A DNA stretch of 64,000 bases from Corydoras sp. C115. Taxonomy: Eukaryota > Chordata > Actinopteri > Siluriformes > Callichthyidae. The stretch lies in NCBI GenBank assembly GCA_019802505.1, contig JAFMOC010000007.1, positions 787,501 to 851,500 on the forward strand. The letters run 5' to 3'. The notes under the pieces were generated by a model. It was not told the DNA's origin. It ran no database searches and was given only the letters and a program-made list of their open reading frames with translations. The translations under genes and the position numbers were made by a program. This document shows positions 13,101 through 24,100 of the stretch, piece after piece; within the stretch, counting starts at the first letter, position 1, and every line of letters begins with the position of its first letter.

Positions 13101-13188
13101 TTTGAGCTTTATTAAACCTTTAAATCTATGTTATAACACACAACCGTGCCTATAAAAGTATCTCACCTTTCATATCGACGGACGCCAT
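974..13188 (-). CDS. med6: Mediator complex subunit 6, complete, 8 coding exons
   Basis: MED6 is a head-module subunit of the nuclear Mediator complex, which links transcription factors to RNA polymerase II. Coding exons in transcript order are 13188-13167, 8047-7888, 6385-6294, 6208-6126, 4783-4675, 3833-3718, 2506-2479 and 1104-974. Every junction has GT/AG ends and phases match, giving 741 nt and 246 residues, the same length as I recall for human MED6. Diagnostic stretches are NLLGISWVDSGW (exon 2), FYDRTCNNEVVKMQRLTL (exon 2), DYYIIAGVVYQAPDLGSV (exon 4), YHPSKGYWWHFKD (exon 5) and the C-terminus EKRARLQ. The start gives MASVDMKDNLLG, matching the family N-terminus. Introns carry many transposons, but the coding sequence has no frameshift or stop. 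It is divergently placed to l2hgdh. A divergent paralogue is unlikely because the whole length is conserved. Confidence 0.96.
1270..1450 (-). mobile_element. SINE-B copy, med6 intron 7
   Basis: SINE-B is a second tRNA-derived SINE: head GTGGTAGCTCAGTGGTTAG, box B-like GGTTCAAATCC and an L2-type tail (TTTGGATAAAAGCGTCTGCT). This copy is complete but worn. Confidence 0.75.
1976..2160. mobile_element. MITE-P fragment, med6 intron 7
   Basis: Carries GCATTATTGTCAATAATGTC and CTCAGCCAATCAGATTTAGG. The hairpin half is missing. Confidence 0.5.
2217..2335 (+). mobile_element. SINE-A 3' fragment, degraded
   Basis: TCCTGGGTGTATCTGCCCAG then a C run in place of the normal centre. Lies in med6 intron 7. 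Confidence 0.55.
2479..2506 (-). CDS. med6: med6 coding exon 7, a 28-nt microexon
   Basis: Encodes TKPGEKPVP plus one base. The acceptor is TTTATTTTTCAG and the donor is GTACGT. It is placed by homology and phase: without it exons 6 and 8 do not join in frame. Confidence 0.92.
2969..3306 (+). mobile_element. SINE-A, full length, med6 intron 6
   Basis: Complete from GGGCGGCACGGAGGC to (GATG)n with modest divergence. No clear target duplication. Confidence 0.8.
3410..3690 (+). mobile_element. SINE-A, diverged, med6 intron 6
   Basis: The head is worn and box B is missing. The second half is recognisable (GTGCCCAGTGATGGATTGG). It ends 28 bp from med6 exon 6. Confidence 0.65.
3718..3833 (-). CDS. 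med6: med6 coding exon 6
   Basis: Residues 156-194, basic KPKSKRKEEPSSLFQRQRVD followed by LRNKFPPLYYQ. The donor GTAACA lies next to SINE-derived sequence. Confidence 0.96.
3903..4350 (+). mobile_element. Two degraded SINE-A pieces, med6 intron 5
   Basis: 3903-4125 has head and centre. 4258-4350 repeats the centre (GCCCCTATATAGTATG, GTGTATCTTCCCAG) before a hAT end begins. Confidence 0.55.
4349..4500. mobile_element. End of a hAT-like element (TAGGGCTGCAAC terminus), med6 intron 5
   Basis: Begins TAGGGCTGCAACAACGAATC followed by CGATAAAATCGATTATG, inside SINE-A debris. No second terminus found. Confidence 0.45.
4675..4783 (-). CDS. med6: med6 coding exon 5
   Basis: Residues 120-156, LSAVHGIQSAFDESMSF to FKDQEER. 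A GA/GT microsatellite follows directly after the GTAATC donor on the transcript strand. Confidence 0.96.
4816..5284. mobile_element. MITE with ACTCACTGGCCA termini, med6 intron 4
   Basis: Perfect terminal inverted repeat ACTCACTGGCCATTTTATTA against CTAATAAAATGGCCAGTGAG. A common fish non-autonomous DNA element. It begins 33 bp before the med6 exon 5 acceptor on the transcript strand. Confidence 0.75.
5545..5975. mobile_element. MITE-P copy, med6 intron 4
   Basis: MITE-P is my label for a recurrent non-coding element of about 0.4-0.5 kb. It has an internal hairpin (CAGGTGTT...ACACCTCTTTCCTGTG), a near-palindrome like CATTATTGACAATAATG, the phrase CTCAGCCAATCAGATTTA and ends like TTTTATAAAACGGTT. 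This copy has all parts. Confidence 0.55.
6126..6208 (-). CDS. med6: med6 coding exon 4
   Basis: Residues 92-119, VIPLADYYIIAG to SVISSRV. The donor is GTGAGT and the exon ends in phase 0. Confidence 0.96.
6294..6385 (-). CDS. med6: med6 coding exon 3
   Basis: Residues 61-92, with GVEYVLIHTQEPILYIIRKQ. The acceptor is preceded by a TG-rich tract (TGTGTGTTTGTGTAG). The next intron is only 85 bp (6293-6209). Confidence 0.95.
6852..7512. mobile_element. Non-autonomous hAT element, 661 bp, in med6 intron 2
   Basis: Inverted termini CAGCATTTCTCAACTGG and CCAGTTGAGAACCCCTG. Flanks CTGTAGAT and ATGTAGAT are an 8-bp duplication with one difference. No coding capacity. Confidence 0.8.
7888..8047 (-). 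CDS. med6: med6 coding exon 2
   Basis: Residues 8-61, from NLLGISWVDSGW to LTLDHL. The acceptor is a T-rich tract ending TTTTTTAG and the donor is GTACGT. This is the most conserved block of the family. Confidence 0.97.
8123..8471 (+). mobile_element. SINE-A, first bases missing, med6 intron 1
   Basis: Starts at GGGGCTTAGTGGTTAGC, keeps box A and box B-like sequence and ends (GGAT)n. Upstream of med6 exon 2 on the transcript strand. Confidence 0.8.
9159..9509 (+). mobile_element. SINE-A with target duplication, seed of the 949-bp array
   Basis: Flanked by TATACTGTAGG at 9148-9158 and 9510-9520. The array breakpoint lies inside this copy at 9239. Confidence 0.85.
9239..13040. repeat. Four-copy tandem array, 949-bp unit, in med6 intron 1
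   Basis: Units start at 9239, 10186, 11135 and 12084. Steps between internal unit starts are exactly 949 bp; the last unit is about 957 bp because of a short AAATAAGAA insertion. Each unit is the 3' two-thirds of a SINE-A joined to about 640 bp of other sequence that includes a Rex-like LINE fragment. Internal units are almost identical and the outer edges of the first and last differ most. The repeated 75-, 76- and 84-residue ORFs are by-products. Confidence 0.97.
13167..13188 (-). CDS. med6: med6 coding exon 1
   Basis: Seven codons (MASVDMK) plus the first base of Asp8. The donor reads GTGAGA. The first intron, 13166-8048, is the largest of the gene and holds the 949-bp array. Confidence 0.9.
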
Positions 13189-13329
13189 ACTTGCTGTGCG
13201 TATAAACCAAAGCGCGACCGCGTTTAGATACACGTACTCGTGCCCTTAGTAGGGCGCTTGTTTAAAGCGTAGAGTCGATATCCTAGGGAGTAAACAGAAG
13301 ACAATGAAACACAGCCCTACATACTACTT

Positions 13330-13400
13330 TATTGGTTCGTCTAGATAAATAGATAGAAAGCTTTATCTATCCCGGAGGAAATTTAGCAGCCAGCAGCAAA
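13330..13400 (-). mobile_element. Rex-like LINE 3' tail
   Basis: On the minus strand AAATTTCCTCCGGGATAGAT followed by AAAGCTTTCTATCTATTTA, the usual end of Rex/Babar-type elements. Only the tail is present. Confidence 0.5.
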
Positions 13401-13457
13401 AACAAATCACAATAATGGTACAATACTGTAAATATTGCAGATAATAATAACAATGGT

Positions 13458-13811
13458 GGGCGGCACGGTGGCTTAGTGGTTAGCACGTTCGCCTCTCAGC
13501 GCTAGGGATTCCCGGTTCGAATCCCCATCTGGGTGGAGTTTCCATGTTCTCCCCGTGTCCGCGTGGGTCTCCTCCGGGTTCTCCGGTTTCCTCCCACAGT
13601 CCAAAAAACATGGATCAAGTTAATTGAGTTCTCCAAATTGCAATTGCCCCATATAGAGTGTGTTTGAGTGAGTGTGTGTGTGCCCAGCGATAGATTGGCA
13701 CCCTGTCCTGGGTGTATCTGCCCAGCGCCCGAAACTTTCTCCCCTGGATGGACATGAGGAACCCCCCATGCGACCCTAATAGAGGATAAAGCGGGTGAGA
13801 ATGAATGAATG
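13458..13811 (+). mobile_element. SINE-A with 15-bp target duplication
   Basis: AATAATAACAATGGT occurs at 13443-13457 and 13812-13826. Near-consensus copy in the med6-l2hgdh divergent region. Confidence 0.92.
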
Positions 13812-13841
13812 AATAATAACAATGGTAATAGTATTATTATT

Positions 13842-14095
13842 CATTCATTCATTATCTCCCGGGCACACACTCACTTACACAGACACACTCTATATGGGGC
13901 AATTTGGAGAATCCAATTTTTTGCTCCAAATTGACTTGATCCATGTTTTTGGACTGTGGGAGGAAACCGGAGAACCCGGAGGAAACCCACGCAGACACGG
14001 GGAGAACATGGAAACTCCACCCAGATGGGGATTCAAACCGGGAATCCCTAGCGCTGAGAGGCGAACGTGCTAACCACTAAGCCACCGTGCCGCCC
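13842..14095 (-). mobile_element. SINE-A, internally deleted, inverted to its neighbour
   Basis: Flanked by TAGTATTATTAT (13829 and 14096). It lacks about 90 bp near the tail. Only 30 bp from the plus-strand copy. Confidence 0.88.
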
Positions 14096-14465
14096 TAGTA
14101 TTATTATATTACAGCTAATAATAATAGATAATAACAATATAATATAACAAATAAGGAAAGAAATAAAAGCATTATTATGTTGCTTTTTAAATTCAATAGA
14201 AAGAAAAGCAGTTTGTATCTTTTGGGTTTTATAAACTGCCAGGACATTGTGTGCTCTATATATAGACCGCGCACCTCTTTTGTTATTGCTTGATGGCGAG
14301 CTTTTATTATGTAAACTTCTTTGAGACTCGGCGTAGAAAGGATCTTAACAGCTGATTGGCTCTCTCGCAGCCCCTCTTTAAAGGGTTACCGTACACAGAA
14401 AGTTGGGACATGTAATGTACTTTGAAGCACATAAGAAGAGGCGGTGGTTTTAAGACGCTGTTAAA

Positions 14466-14566
14466 ATGATCAAACGCGGTGTTCTTAAAGCTGGACGCGC
14501 TGTGTTATTCGCCAGGAGTTCCAAATGGAGTTTGGAAGGTATTGCAGTCCGCCAGCAACACAGCAA
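14466..14566 (+). CDS. l2hgdh: l2hgdh coding exon 1, mitochondrial presequence
   Basis: Starts MIKRGVLKAGRAVLFAR and has a GTAAGT donor at 14567. The start is chosen as the first ATG giving a basic amphipathic leader that joins exon 2 in phase. The exon body is not conserved enough to confirm by homology alone. Confidence 0.85.
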
Positions 14567-17500
14567 GTAAGTACAAACCAAACACTGAACCGTGGCGTCA
14601 AGGTGTGATCTCAAGGTGTGGCAGGTGAGACAGAAAAGACACCGTGTATTCTGAGTTACCGTGGACTATAGCTCATCAGAACGCCTGGCTTCATACATTA
14701 TTGTGTTCCTACTGTTAATTCAGAGAGTATTTTGTTTTATATGTTGCACCACTATTTTAAATTTGAAGTATAAATAAGTGTTTATATTCATTCATTCATT
14801 ATCTCCCGCTTTATCCTCTATTAGGGTCGCGGTGGGGTTCCCCATGCCCATCCAGGGGAGAACGTTTCAGGCGCTGGGCAGATAGACCCAGGACAGGGCG
14901 CCAATCCATCGCTGGGCACACACTCACTCACTCACTCACACAGACACACTCTATATGGGGCAATTTGGAGAATTCAATTGACTTGATCCATGTTTTTGGA
15001 CTGTGGGAGGAAACCGGAGAACCCGGAGGACACCCACGTGGACACGGGGAGAACATGGAAACTCCACCCAGATGGGGATTCGAACCGGGAATCCCTAGCG
15101 CTGAGAGGCGAACGTGCCAACCACTAAGCCACCGTCCCGCTAAGTGTTTATATTCATTCATTATCTCCCGCTTTTACAGTTGTGATCAAATTTATTCAAC
15201 CCCCACTGAAATAAAGTGTTTTGGCCAGTTTGACATTGATTTGGATCATTTCAGTCATCTTATTTACAATTATATCAAAGAGGCACTTATAAATTAGACA
15301 ACTATAACAATATTTATGATGGAATAACCACAAATGTCTTTACTGTGCTCACATCATTTTCAGTTTTATTCAACCCCCTAGTGACATTATTTTTTAGTAC
15401 TTAGTACAACATCCTTTTCCAGTTATGACAGCTTTCAAGCGTGAAGCATAGCTTGACACAAGTGTCTTGCAGCGACCTATGGGTATCTTAGCCCATTCTT
15501 CATGGGCAAAAGCCTCCAGTTCAGTCACATTCTTAGGCTTGCGCACTGCAACTGCCTTCTTTAGGTCCCACCAGAGGTTCTCAATTGGATTTAAGTCTGG
15601 TGATTGCGATGGCCACTCTAGAATGTTCCAGCCTTTCATGTTCAACCATGCTCTAGTGGACTTGGATGTGTGCTTCGGATCATTGTCCTGTTGGAAGGTC
15701 CAACGTCTCCCAAGCCGCAGGTTTGTGACTGACTCCATCACATTTTCCTCCAAGATCTCCTGGTACTGAAGGGAATTCATGGTACCCTGCACACGTTGAA
15801 GCTTTCCTGTACCATTAGAAGCAAAACAGCCCCAAAGCATAATTGACCCCCCGCCATGCTTCACAGTAGGCAAGGTGTTCTTTTGTTCATAAGCCTGGTT
15901 CTTCCTCCTCCAAACATAGCGCTGGTCCATTGTCCCAAACAGTTCTAATTTAGTTTCATCTGACCACAGTACACTGTCCCAAAACCTTTGTGGCTTGTCC
16001 ACATGACTTTTGGCATACTGCAGTCGACTTTTCTTGTTCTTTGGAGTCAGCAAGGGGGTGCGCCTGGGAGTTCTGGCATGGAGGTCTTCGTTATGCAGTG
16101 CGCGCCTTATTGTCTGAGCTGAAACTTCAGTGCCCACATCTGACAGGTCTTTTTTCAGTTCCTTAGCAGTCACGCGGGGATTTTTCTCCACATTACGCTT
16201 CAGGTAGCGCACAGCAGTCGCGGTCAGGATCTTCTTTCTGCCACGACCAGGTAACGTTTCCACTGTGCCCTTTAACTTGAACTTGCGAATGATACTTCCG
16301 ATAGTGTCTCTTGGAATATTTAACAACTTCGCAATCTTTTTATATCCATTGCCATTCTTGTGAAGAGCAATAACCTCTTCTCTTGTCTTCTGGGACCATT
16401 CTCTTGCCTTCACCATGCTTGTAAACACACCAGTAGATGTCTAGAAGGAGCTGAGTATCATAGTCCTTTTAAATCTGCCTAATTGGTGCTTATCATGCTT
16501 GATTGCTGCTCGTTGACATCCACAGGTGTTTTCAATACCTGATTGAAAACACTGGAATGAACCTCTGTTCTTATGAGTGGTAGTTGTAAAGGGGTTGAAT
16601 AATTGTGTCAATGAAGAAATCACAAAAAGGCCATTTAATACTTTATGACAAAAACAATTGATGCTATCTTAGTTGCATTTAGTTCTTTAACAAGTCCTTG
16701 TAAGATTTCATTATGAACACAATTACAAATGTGCACTGAATTCCATAAAACCCTTCGCAGCATTGGGGTTGAATAAATTTGATCACAACTGTATCCTTTA
16801 TTAGGGCTGCGGTGGGGTTCCCCATGCCCATCCAGGGGAGAACGTTTCAGGCGCTGGGCAGATAGACCCAGGACAGGGCGCCAATCCATCGCTGGGCACA
16901 CACTCACTCACACAGACACACTCTATATGGGGCAATTTGGAGAATTCAATTGACTTGATCCATGTTTTTGGACTGTGGGAGGAAACCGGAGAACCCGGAG
17001 GAAACCCACGCAGACACTGGGAGAAGATGGAAACTCCACCCAGATGGGGATTCGAACCGGGAATCCCTAGTGCTGAGAGGCGAACGTGCCAACCACTAAG
17101 CCACCGTGCCGCTAAGTGTTTATATTATTTGAGATTTTTAGTATGGAAAATGCTACGATACACTCACCTGCCGTTTACTCTACATTCACTGTGTGTTTCA
17201 GTTTGTTTCAGACTTTGTAGTTCTACAATTCCATTTTTTAGCTCATTTTTAGTGGTCCGCTTTAGTATGTTCTCTGATGATCAGGACCCCCACAGGGTAT
17301 TAGGGTGGTGGATGATTTTCAGTACTGCAGTGTTGCTGGTATGGTGGTGGTTGTGATGTGTGGTTGAGTTGTGCTGGTACGTATGTAGAGAAATAGATCC
17401 GTCCATCCATACAAAGTCAAAATATAGTAAGTGGAGAATCCGTGAGCTGTACCTAATAAAATGGCCGGTCTGTGTATGTATCTTTTGATTGGTGTACTGT

Positions 17501-18063
17501 TTGCTTTCCAGCAGCACCACTGTTTCTGATCCACTCGTACTAGTACAACACACATTAACACACCACCACCATGCAAGTATCACAGCAGTACTGAAAATCA
17601 TCCACTACCGTAATACCAACTCTGTGGGGGTTCTGGTCATCTGAAAACATACTGAAGTGGTGTGCTGAGACCAGGTAGCCTGCCAAATTCCCATTACTGT
17701 GAAAGAAATGGGTTGGGTTGATGTCTGAAAGTTTAAATGTGTAATCATAATTGTTTACTGTAATAGTTATATTAAAATATATGTTTTTAGCCAAAGCAAC
17801 TTACAAGAACACAGGGTTAATATAGCAGCCCTGTATTACCTATAATGGTAATTTCAGTGTATCTGGGATTTGAGTCCACAACCTTCAGATTGATAGTCCA
17901 ACACCCTAAGCACTGAGCTACCATGCCCACAAAATTTATTAGAAAAATTATTTAATTAGAATAATTAAATTTAATTTGATGCAGGGGTCCTTGGGGTGAG
18001 GTCAGCGCCTTTCAGGGGCTTCCCTTGTGTGGGCTGGAAGAGCCCATGGCCGGAAAGTATATC

Positions 18064-18131
<68 letters not shown>

Positions 18132-21100
18132 TGAATCATGGTTTAATCTATTTGAAATTAAATTTTTTTTAATTGTACTTGTATTTTTTTTTGTAAAGTT
18201 CGTACACATTTTTAGCACAACATGATTATTTATGAATTAGCCTGCATTACAAAAGCATAAATTCTATAATGAGTACATGTACAAAAAAAGAATAACAATG
18301 AAAATGTCTGTAGTCACATGACTGTAATTTGCAAAACACCACCATGGTGTTTTTATCTATTACTTTCATTGTGATTGCAGTTAATAAGCGGAACACACAC
18401 AAACAAATGATGTTTACATGACTGTGGGCTTCTATTTTCTATTCCATTGCATTAAAATCTTGGATTTGGGTGTGGTAGCTCAGCGGTTAGGGTATTGGGC
18501 TATCAATCTGAACGTTGTGGGTTTAAATCCCAGGTCCACTGAAGTTACCATTGTGGTTCCTTGAGCAAGCCCTGTGCTTGCTTTGTAAGTTGCTTTGGAT
18601 AAAAGCCTCTGCTAAATGACCTAATGTAATGATTAGGGTTATAGAAGGTACTGGATCCTATCCCAGTGCTTTTTTCTTTTCACTCTGTGTTTTAAGTCGA
18701 TTTGGATAAAAGCATCTGCTAAATGACCAATTGTAATGTAATCATTTGAGTTACAGAAGATACTGGACCCTATCCCAGTGCTTTTAGGGCAAAATAGGGA
18801 AAACATCCTATGTATCACGGGTATACTCAAGAACATTTTATAAATAAATAAATTGCAGTCTTTTGCAGTTATGCACTTGCACAGAATGAAAAGTACAAAG
18901 TGTTTCTAACACCTGTAACTTAATGTTTTGTTGTCAAGGAAAGGTTTACTGGTGAACTAGACACTATTTTTTAAATGGGAATGAAGAAGTACTGCATAAT
19001 ATCAAATGTAAAGCCGTCTGAGCAGTTTAGGTTAATTATACCCCTAAGGTCCGTGTGTGTGAGAGTGAGAGAGAGAGAGAATATGTGGGTGTGTGTCTTT
19101 TTGTGTGTGTGTGTAAGTGTAACTGCACCAGTCATCAGTTACATTTTTACATCAACATGAAGTTGGACTTTGTTTTACTGGAAGCACAAGAGGGTTCGAT
19201 TTCATTTAAACACACTAACCTTCTCTCCACTTGGCACCATTTTTTTTAGTTGTGGTGTTGTGATCAACTGAAGTGGTTCATTGGTGGTGGTGGTGGTGGT
19301 GGTGGTGGGTGGGTGGGGTTGTGGGGGGCAGGTTGGGGCCAGTGCCCATATTCCTTGGGCAAAAAAAAAATTTTGGCCATTAAATAAGAAAAATAATTGT
19401 TTAATATAATGTAACATATTTTACTTCTGCAGTTTTTGAATGCAATTTTACTACATTAAAAATATATATATTGAGTTTTTTTTTTAGCAATATGCAAAGT
19501 CACAATTTTTGGAATTAAAAAGTCCATCTGTTTGTGGACTACAGTACATACTGATAATAGACAATCCACCACCCAAAATATACCTGTTCTATGATGGTTC
19601 TGATCAACAGTGAACAGGGGACTAATAAAAATATAGAAAACAGATGGACTACAGTCTGCAATTCTAAAACCACAAAGTCCATCTATTTGGTAAGTGGAGG
19701 AAATAGATGATGGAGCAAGAAGAGGACGTATACTCTATATTTTTATTTTCCCATAATTGTTTGGCACTTGATGCTGCTGCTGTAATAATGTAAATAAAGG
19801 ATCTGTTTAACAGTATTAATATGTGTAATAAATGTGTTTGTGCAGTGTGTGTGATGTAGCAGTAGTGGGTGGAGGAATTGTGGGGTTGGCTACCGCCCGA
19901 GAGCTGATTTTGAGACACCCCAACCTTACCTTCACGCTTCTGGAGAAAGAGAAAGAACTTGGTAAGGGCTGATTTTCGTCTGTGAACCGGATTTAATGTT
20001 CAGTTTGGGATGAGACTAAACCTACACCGACTTCTCTGCAGCACTGCATCAATCAGGTCACAACAGCGGAGTCATCCACAGTGGAGTTTATTACACCCCT
20101 GGTTCTCTGAAAGCTCGTCTCTGTGTAAAAGGGGCAGATCTGGCCTATGAGTACTTCGACAAAAAGGGAATTCCTTACAAGAAATGTGGAAAAGTATGTA
20201 TGTTTATTGTGCATTCTTCGATACTTTGTCCATCCATTCATTATCTTCCACTTTATTGTCTACTAGGGTCACGGGGGTGGGGGGGGGTGTGTTCCCCATG
20301 CCCATCCAGGGGAGAATGTTTTGGGCTCTGTGCATATATACCCAGGACAGGGTGCCAATCCATCGCTGGGCACACACTCACTCACACAGACACACACACA
20401 CAATCTATACGGAGCAATTGAACTTGTTCCATGTTTTTGGACTGTGGGAGGAAAACCGAGAACCCGGATGAAACCCACGCAGACATTGGGAGAACATGGA
20501 AACTCACAAAAGATTGGGATTCGAACCGGGAATCTTTAGTGCTGAGAAGCGATCGTGCGAATCATTAAGCCACCATGCAGCCTTTGATACTTTGTTTACA
20601 TACTATATAATTTTTTTGTATGCTTGTTTAAAGAGCAACTTTTCCTTGACTTATTATTATTAGAATATAATAATAACATAAGCTGCTCATTGCATTAACA
20701 GTAGGCTCATCACAAAAGCCACAATAAATAATTATAACAGGTAGTCCAAGTCCTTAAATCTGATTTGCTGAGCCGTTTGTCCAGCCATGACATTATTGAC
20801 AATAATGCACACCTTTGACCACTTCATATTCATATCAATGCATTATATACTAAAGTAATAAGGCACACAAGATGGTGCATTACTAATAAATAATATATAA
20901 TGATCAAAGAAAAGAGGTGTTTAAATTAAATCTCATTTTTTCTATTACATTGTGTTTGTAACCATTTTATGAATGCAATAACTCTCTCGACTTGTATTAT
21001 TGTTAACAAATCATGGAAAAGAAGTGTCACTGTACTCCGCTATGTTTTGTGCCTAACAATTCACAATAATGCACGCCCTCTAGTACCATATTGCTTTATT

Positions 21101-24100
21101 ATAATATGATTTTATAGTAAGTGGTTGAAAGATTGGAAGTGAAACTTGTTAAAGCACAGTACCAGAGCACACAAATATATACATGCTGCAGGCTGAACAA
21201 GTCTGAGCTTGCTCGCTTGTCACAGATCCCATAAGAACCGAAGTCAAGTCACCACAGGTTAAGAGGGAGAGAAATTTTCACTGCAGGAGGCTGCACAGAG
21301 CCTCCACAAAGCAAAACTCTCAATTTACTGGGCGTTCTATGTTTACACCTTATGGGCACGAGCTTTGGGTAGTGACCTAAAGAACAAGGGTTCAACAAGG
21401 GAGTTCTATCATTCGGGAGGGTCTCGGAGTACAGTGAGGACACGAGGAGCCAACTGAGGTGGACTCCTTAGTCCGTGGTGAGGTGTTCCAGACATGTTCA
21501 ATCGGGAGTAGTCCCCGGGGCCTGGGAACACCTCGGTGCCATATCCCCCTCCCCCCAAGAACTACAAGATGGGCCTTTTGGGGCCTTTTTTGCTTCGACT
21601 ACTGTCCCCGATCTGGGCCCAGATAAGTGGTATAATCAATGGACAATGCATAACATCATGCAGATACATCCAGCATCCATTTTGCCTGTGGCATGATTGC
21701 TGGTCTCTAATGTGCGTTCTTTTATTTCTGATAACTTGATATCTACACTATTAAGAAACATAAAAACAACTAGGCTATAATGTAAAGACTTTGTGGTGAA
21801 GCTGTAATTCTTGTATAGTCTTCTATAATTTACAATTGTGATCTGTATGAATATATTTTAAAAAGAAAAACATGTTTACAATTAAATAGAAGAAGTCTGT
21901 CACATGTCTGTCTGTGTGTAGATGATTGTAGCGGTGGACAACACAGAGATTCCACGTCTAAAAGCGCTGTATGAACGAGGGCAGAAAAACAATGTGAAAG
22001 ACCTCACACTCATAAATGTTAAAGAGATCCGGGAGCGAGAACCTTACTGCAAGGTGAGTTCACAACAGATATCCTGGACAAAATGGTGGCGTGGTGGGTA
22101 ACTCATTGGAAGAATGAGAAGTTTGTATGATCTCCACATGTTTTCAGTAACATATTAATGAGGTAAACTGGTTATACTGAAATGGAATGGGATTGGCCAA
22201 AGTGCTAAGAGTTGAAGTTACCAGTGAAAATGAGGTGTCTGCAATCCAAAGAAGAATCCGCTAGGGCCAAGTGTCAACTTCATAGTAGAAACGGCAACAT
22301 TATTAAATATGCTGGTAATTTATTGGGCTGCTTGGGGGGGGGGGGGTTAAATTAACATTTCCTGTAATTAATGAAAAGCACAATGAAAGAAAGAAATAGT
22401 GCATCATCTAAACATCCCTCACAAAGTCAATTCCAAATAACACATGATACTCAGTTGCCCTCAGTAATGAACCAAATATTGTCTGTTCTGTAGCCTATTG
22501 GAAAAAAATGAATTAACAAATGAACTAATTAACAATCAGCTATGGAAAAAAAATTATTAACAAATTAGCCAGTTAACAAAAAAAAAACCTCTTGTGTGAA
22601 ATTTCAATTGGACACCGGGACATATGTGGCTGCTTTGCACGCTGTGTACAAGGCTTTTGAATATAATATTCATTCATTCATTATCTTCCGCTTTATCCTC
22701 TAGTAGGGTCGCGGTGGGGTTCCCCATGCCCATCCAGGGGAGAACATCTCGGGCGCTGGGTAGATAGACCCAGGACAGGGCGCCAATCCATCGCTGGGCA
22801 CACACTCACTCACACAGACACACTCTATATGGGGCAATTTTGAGAATTCAATTGACTTGATCGATGTTGTTGGACTGTAGGAGGAAACCGGAGAACCCGG
22901 AGGAAACCCACACAGACACGGGGAGAACATGGAAACTCCACCCAGATGGGGATTCGAACCGGGAATCCCTAGCGCTGAGAGGCGAACATGCTAACCACTA
23001 AGCCACTGTGCCGCAACTATATATAATACTATACTATAGAATAATTTTACTGAAAAACATCCATCTTTGGCTAAAAGCGTCTGCTAAATGATTAAATGTA
23101 AATGTAAAGACATGGAATTTTTTTATTTATTTATCCGATTCATCAATTAATCGAAAAAATAATCGACCGATTAATCGATTATCAAAATAATCATTAGTTG
23201 CAGCCCTAGGCCGATCCATGTGTGAATATGCTGTCTCTAAAAGTAAAAATGTGTGAAAATGTCCAGTTATTTTTTTTAGGAAAAATAAATGTTATTGGCG
23301 GCACGGTGGCTTAGTGGTTAGCACGTTCGCAGCACTACATTTAAACATTTACATTTAGTCTTTTAGCAGACGCTTTTATCCAAAGCGACTTACAAATGAG
23401 AACACCACAAGTCAGGAGCCATGGAGAAAACCAACTATACTGTAAGTTCATCAAACCTGATTGTTATTCGATGCTGCGGCCCCTCCCCCCCGTTTTTTTT
23501 TCTTTTTTCTTTCTTCTACAACAGGTATTTGTTACAGAGATGCGTCTTAAGTAGTTTTTTTAAAACTGTTTAGTGATTCTGCCTTACGGACAGAGTTGGG
23601 AAGATCGTTCCACCATTTTGCAGTGGAGAACGCCACGGAGTGAGAATTAGCTCCTCGGTGAGGTGAAATCATCAGGCGGCAATCATCACTGGAGCGAAGT
23701 GAACGAGTCGGAGTGTATTTTGAAAAGATAGAGTGAAGGTAGGAGGGGAAGATCCAGAAATGGTTCTGTAGGCCAGAGTCAGTGACTTGTACTGAATGCG
23801 AGCAGCTACAGGAAGCCAATGGAGGGAAGTGAGTAATGGAGTGACATGAGTTCGCTTGGGCTCGTTAAACACAAGCCGGGCTGCAGAGTTTTGAATTAGT
23901 TGAAAAGGTCTGATTGTGGAAGCTGGGATAGCTGCAAGTAGCGCATTACAATAATCAAGCCTGGATAGGACTAGGGCTTGAACAAGCAGTTGGGTCGCAT
24001 GTTCAGTCAGAAAGGGTCTGATCTTCCTTATGTTGTAAAGAAGGAATCGACAAGAACGGGCGGTTTTGATAACATGATCAGAGAGTTTAAGGTGGGAGTC

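Larger units (their letters stand above)
13189..14465. promoter_or_regulatory. Shared divergent 5' region of med6 and l2hgdh
   Basis: The start codons of the two genes are 1,277 bp apart in divergent orientation. The med6 side (13189-13330) has several CG dinucleotides. The l2hgdh side has a TATATATA stretch near 14256 and ATTGG (an inverted CCAAT) near 14356. Between them sit a Rex-like LINE tail and two SINEs in opposite orientation. Promoter function is inferred from gene layout only. Confidence 0.5.
15155..17112 (-). mobile_element. SINE-A, second of the pair, interrupted by Tc1
   Basis: Tail 15155-15176 and body 16792-17112 are separated by the intact Tc1 element at the TA in CTTTATCC. 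Confidence 0.9.

Noticed and set aside
13822..14073. ORFs containing HVFGLWEETGEPGGNPR or CPRGFPPGSPVSSHSPKTW
   Set aside because: They recur dozens of times wherever SINE-A lies and are broken differently in each copy. They are chance frames in a SINE.
21475..21739. ORF MVRCSRHVQSGVVPG as a gene
   Set aside because: It is a decayed LINE fragment with frame breaks, inside l2hgdh intron 3.
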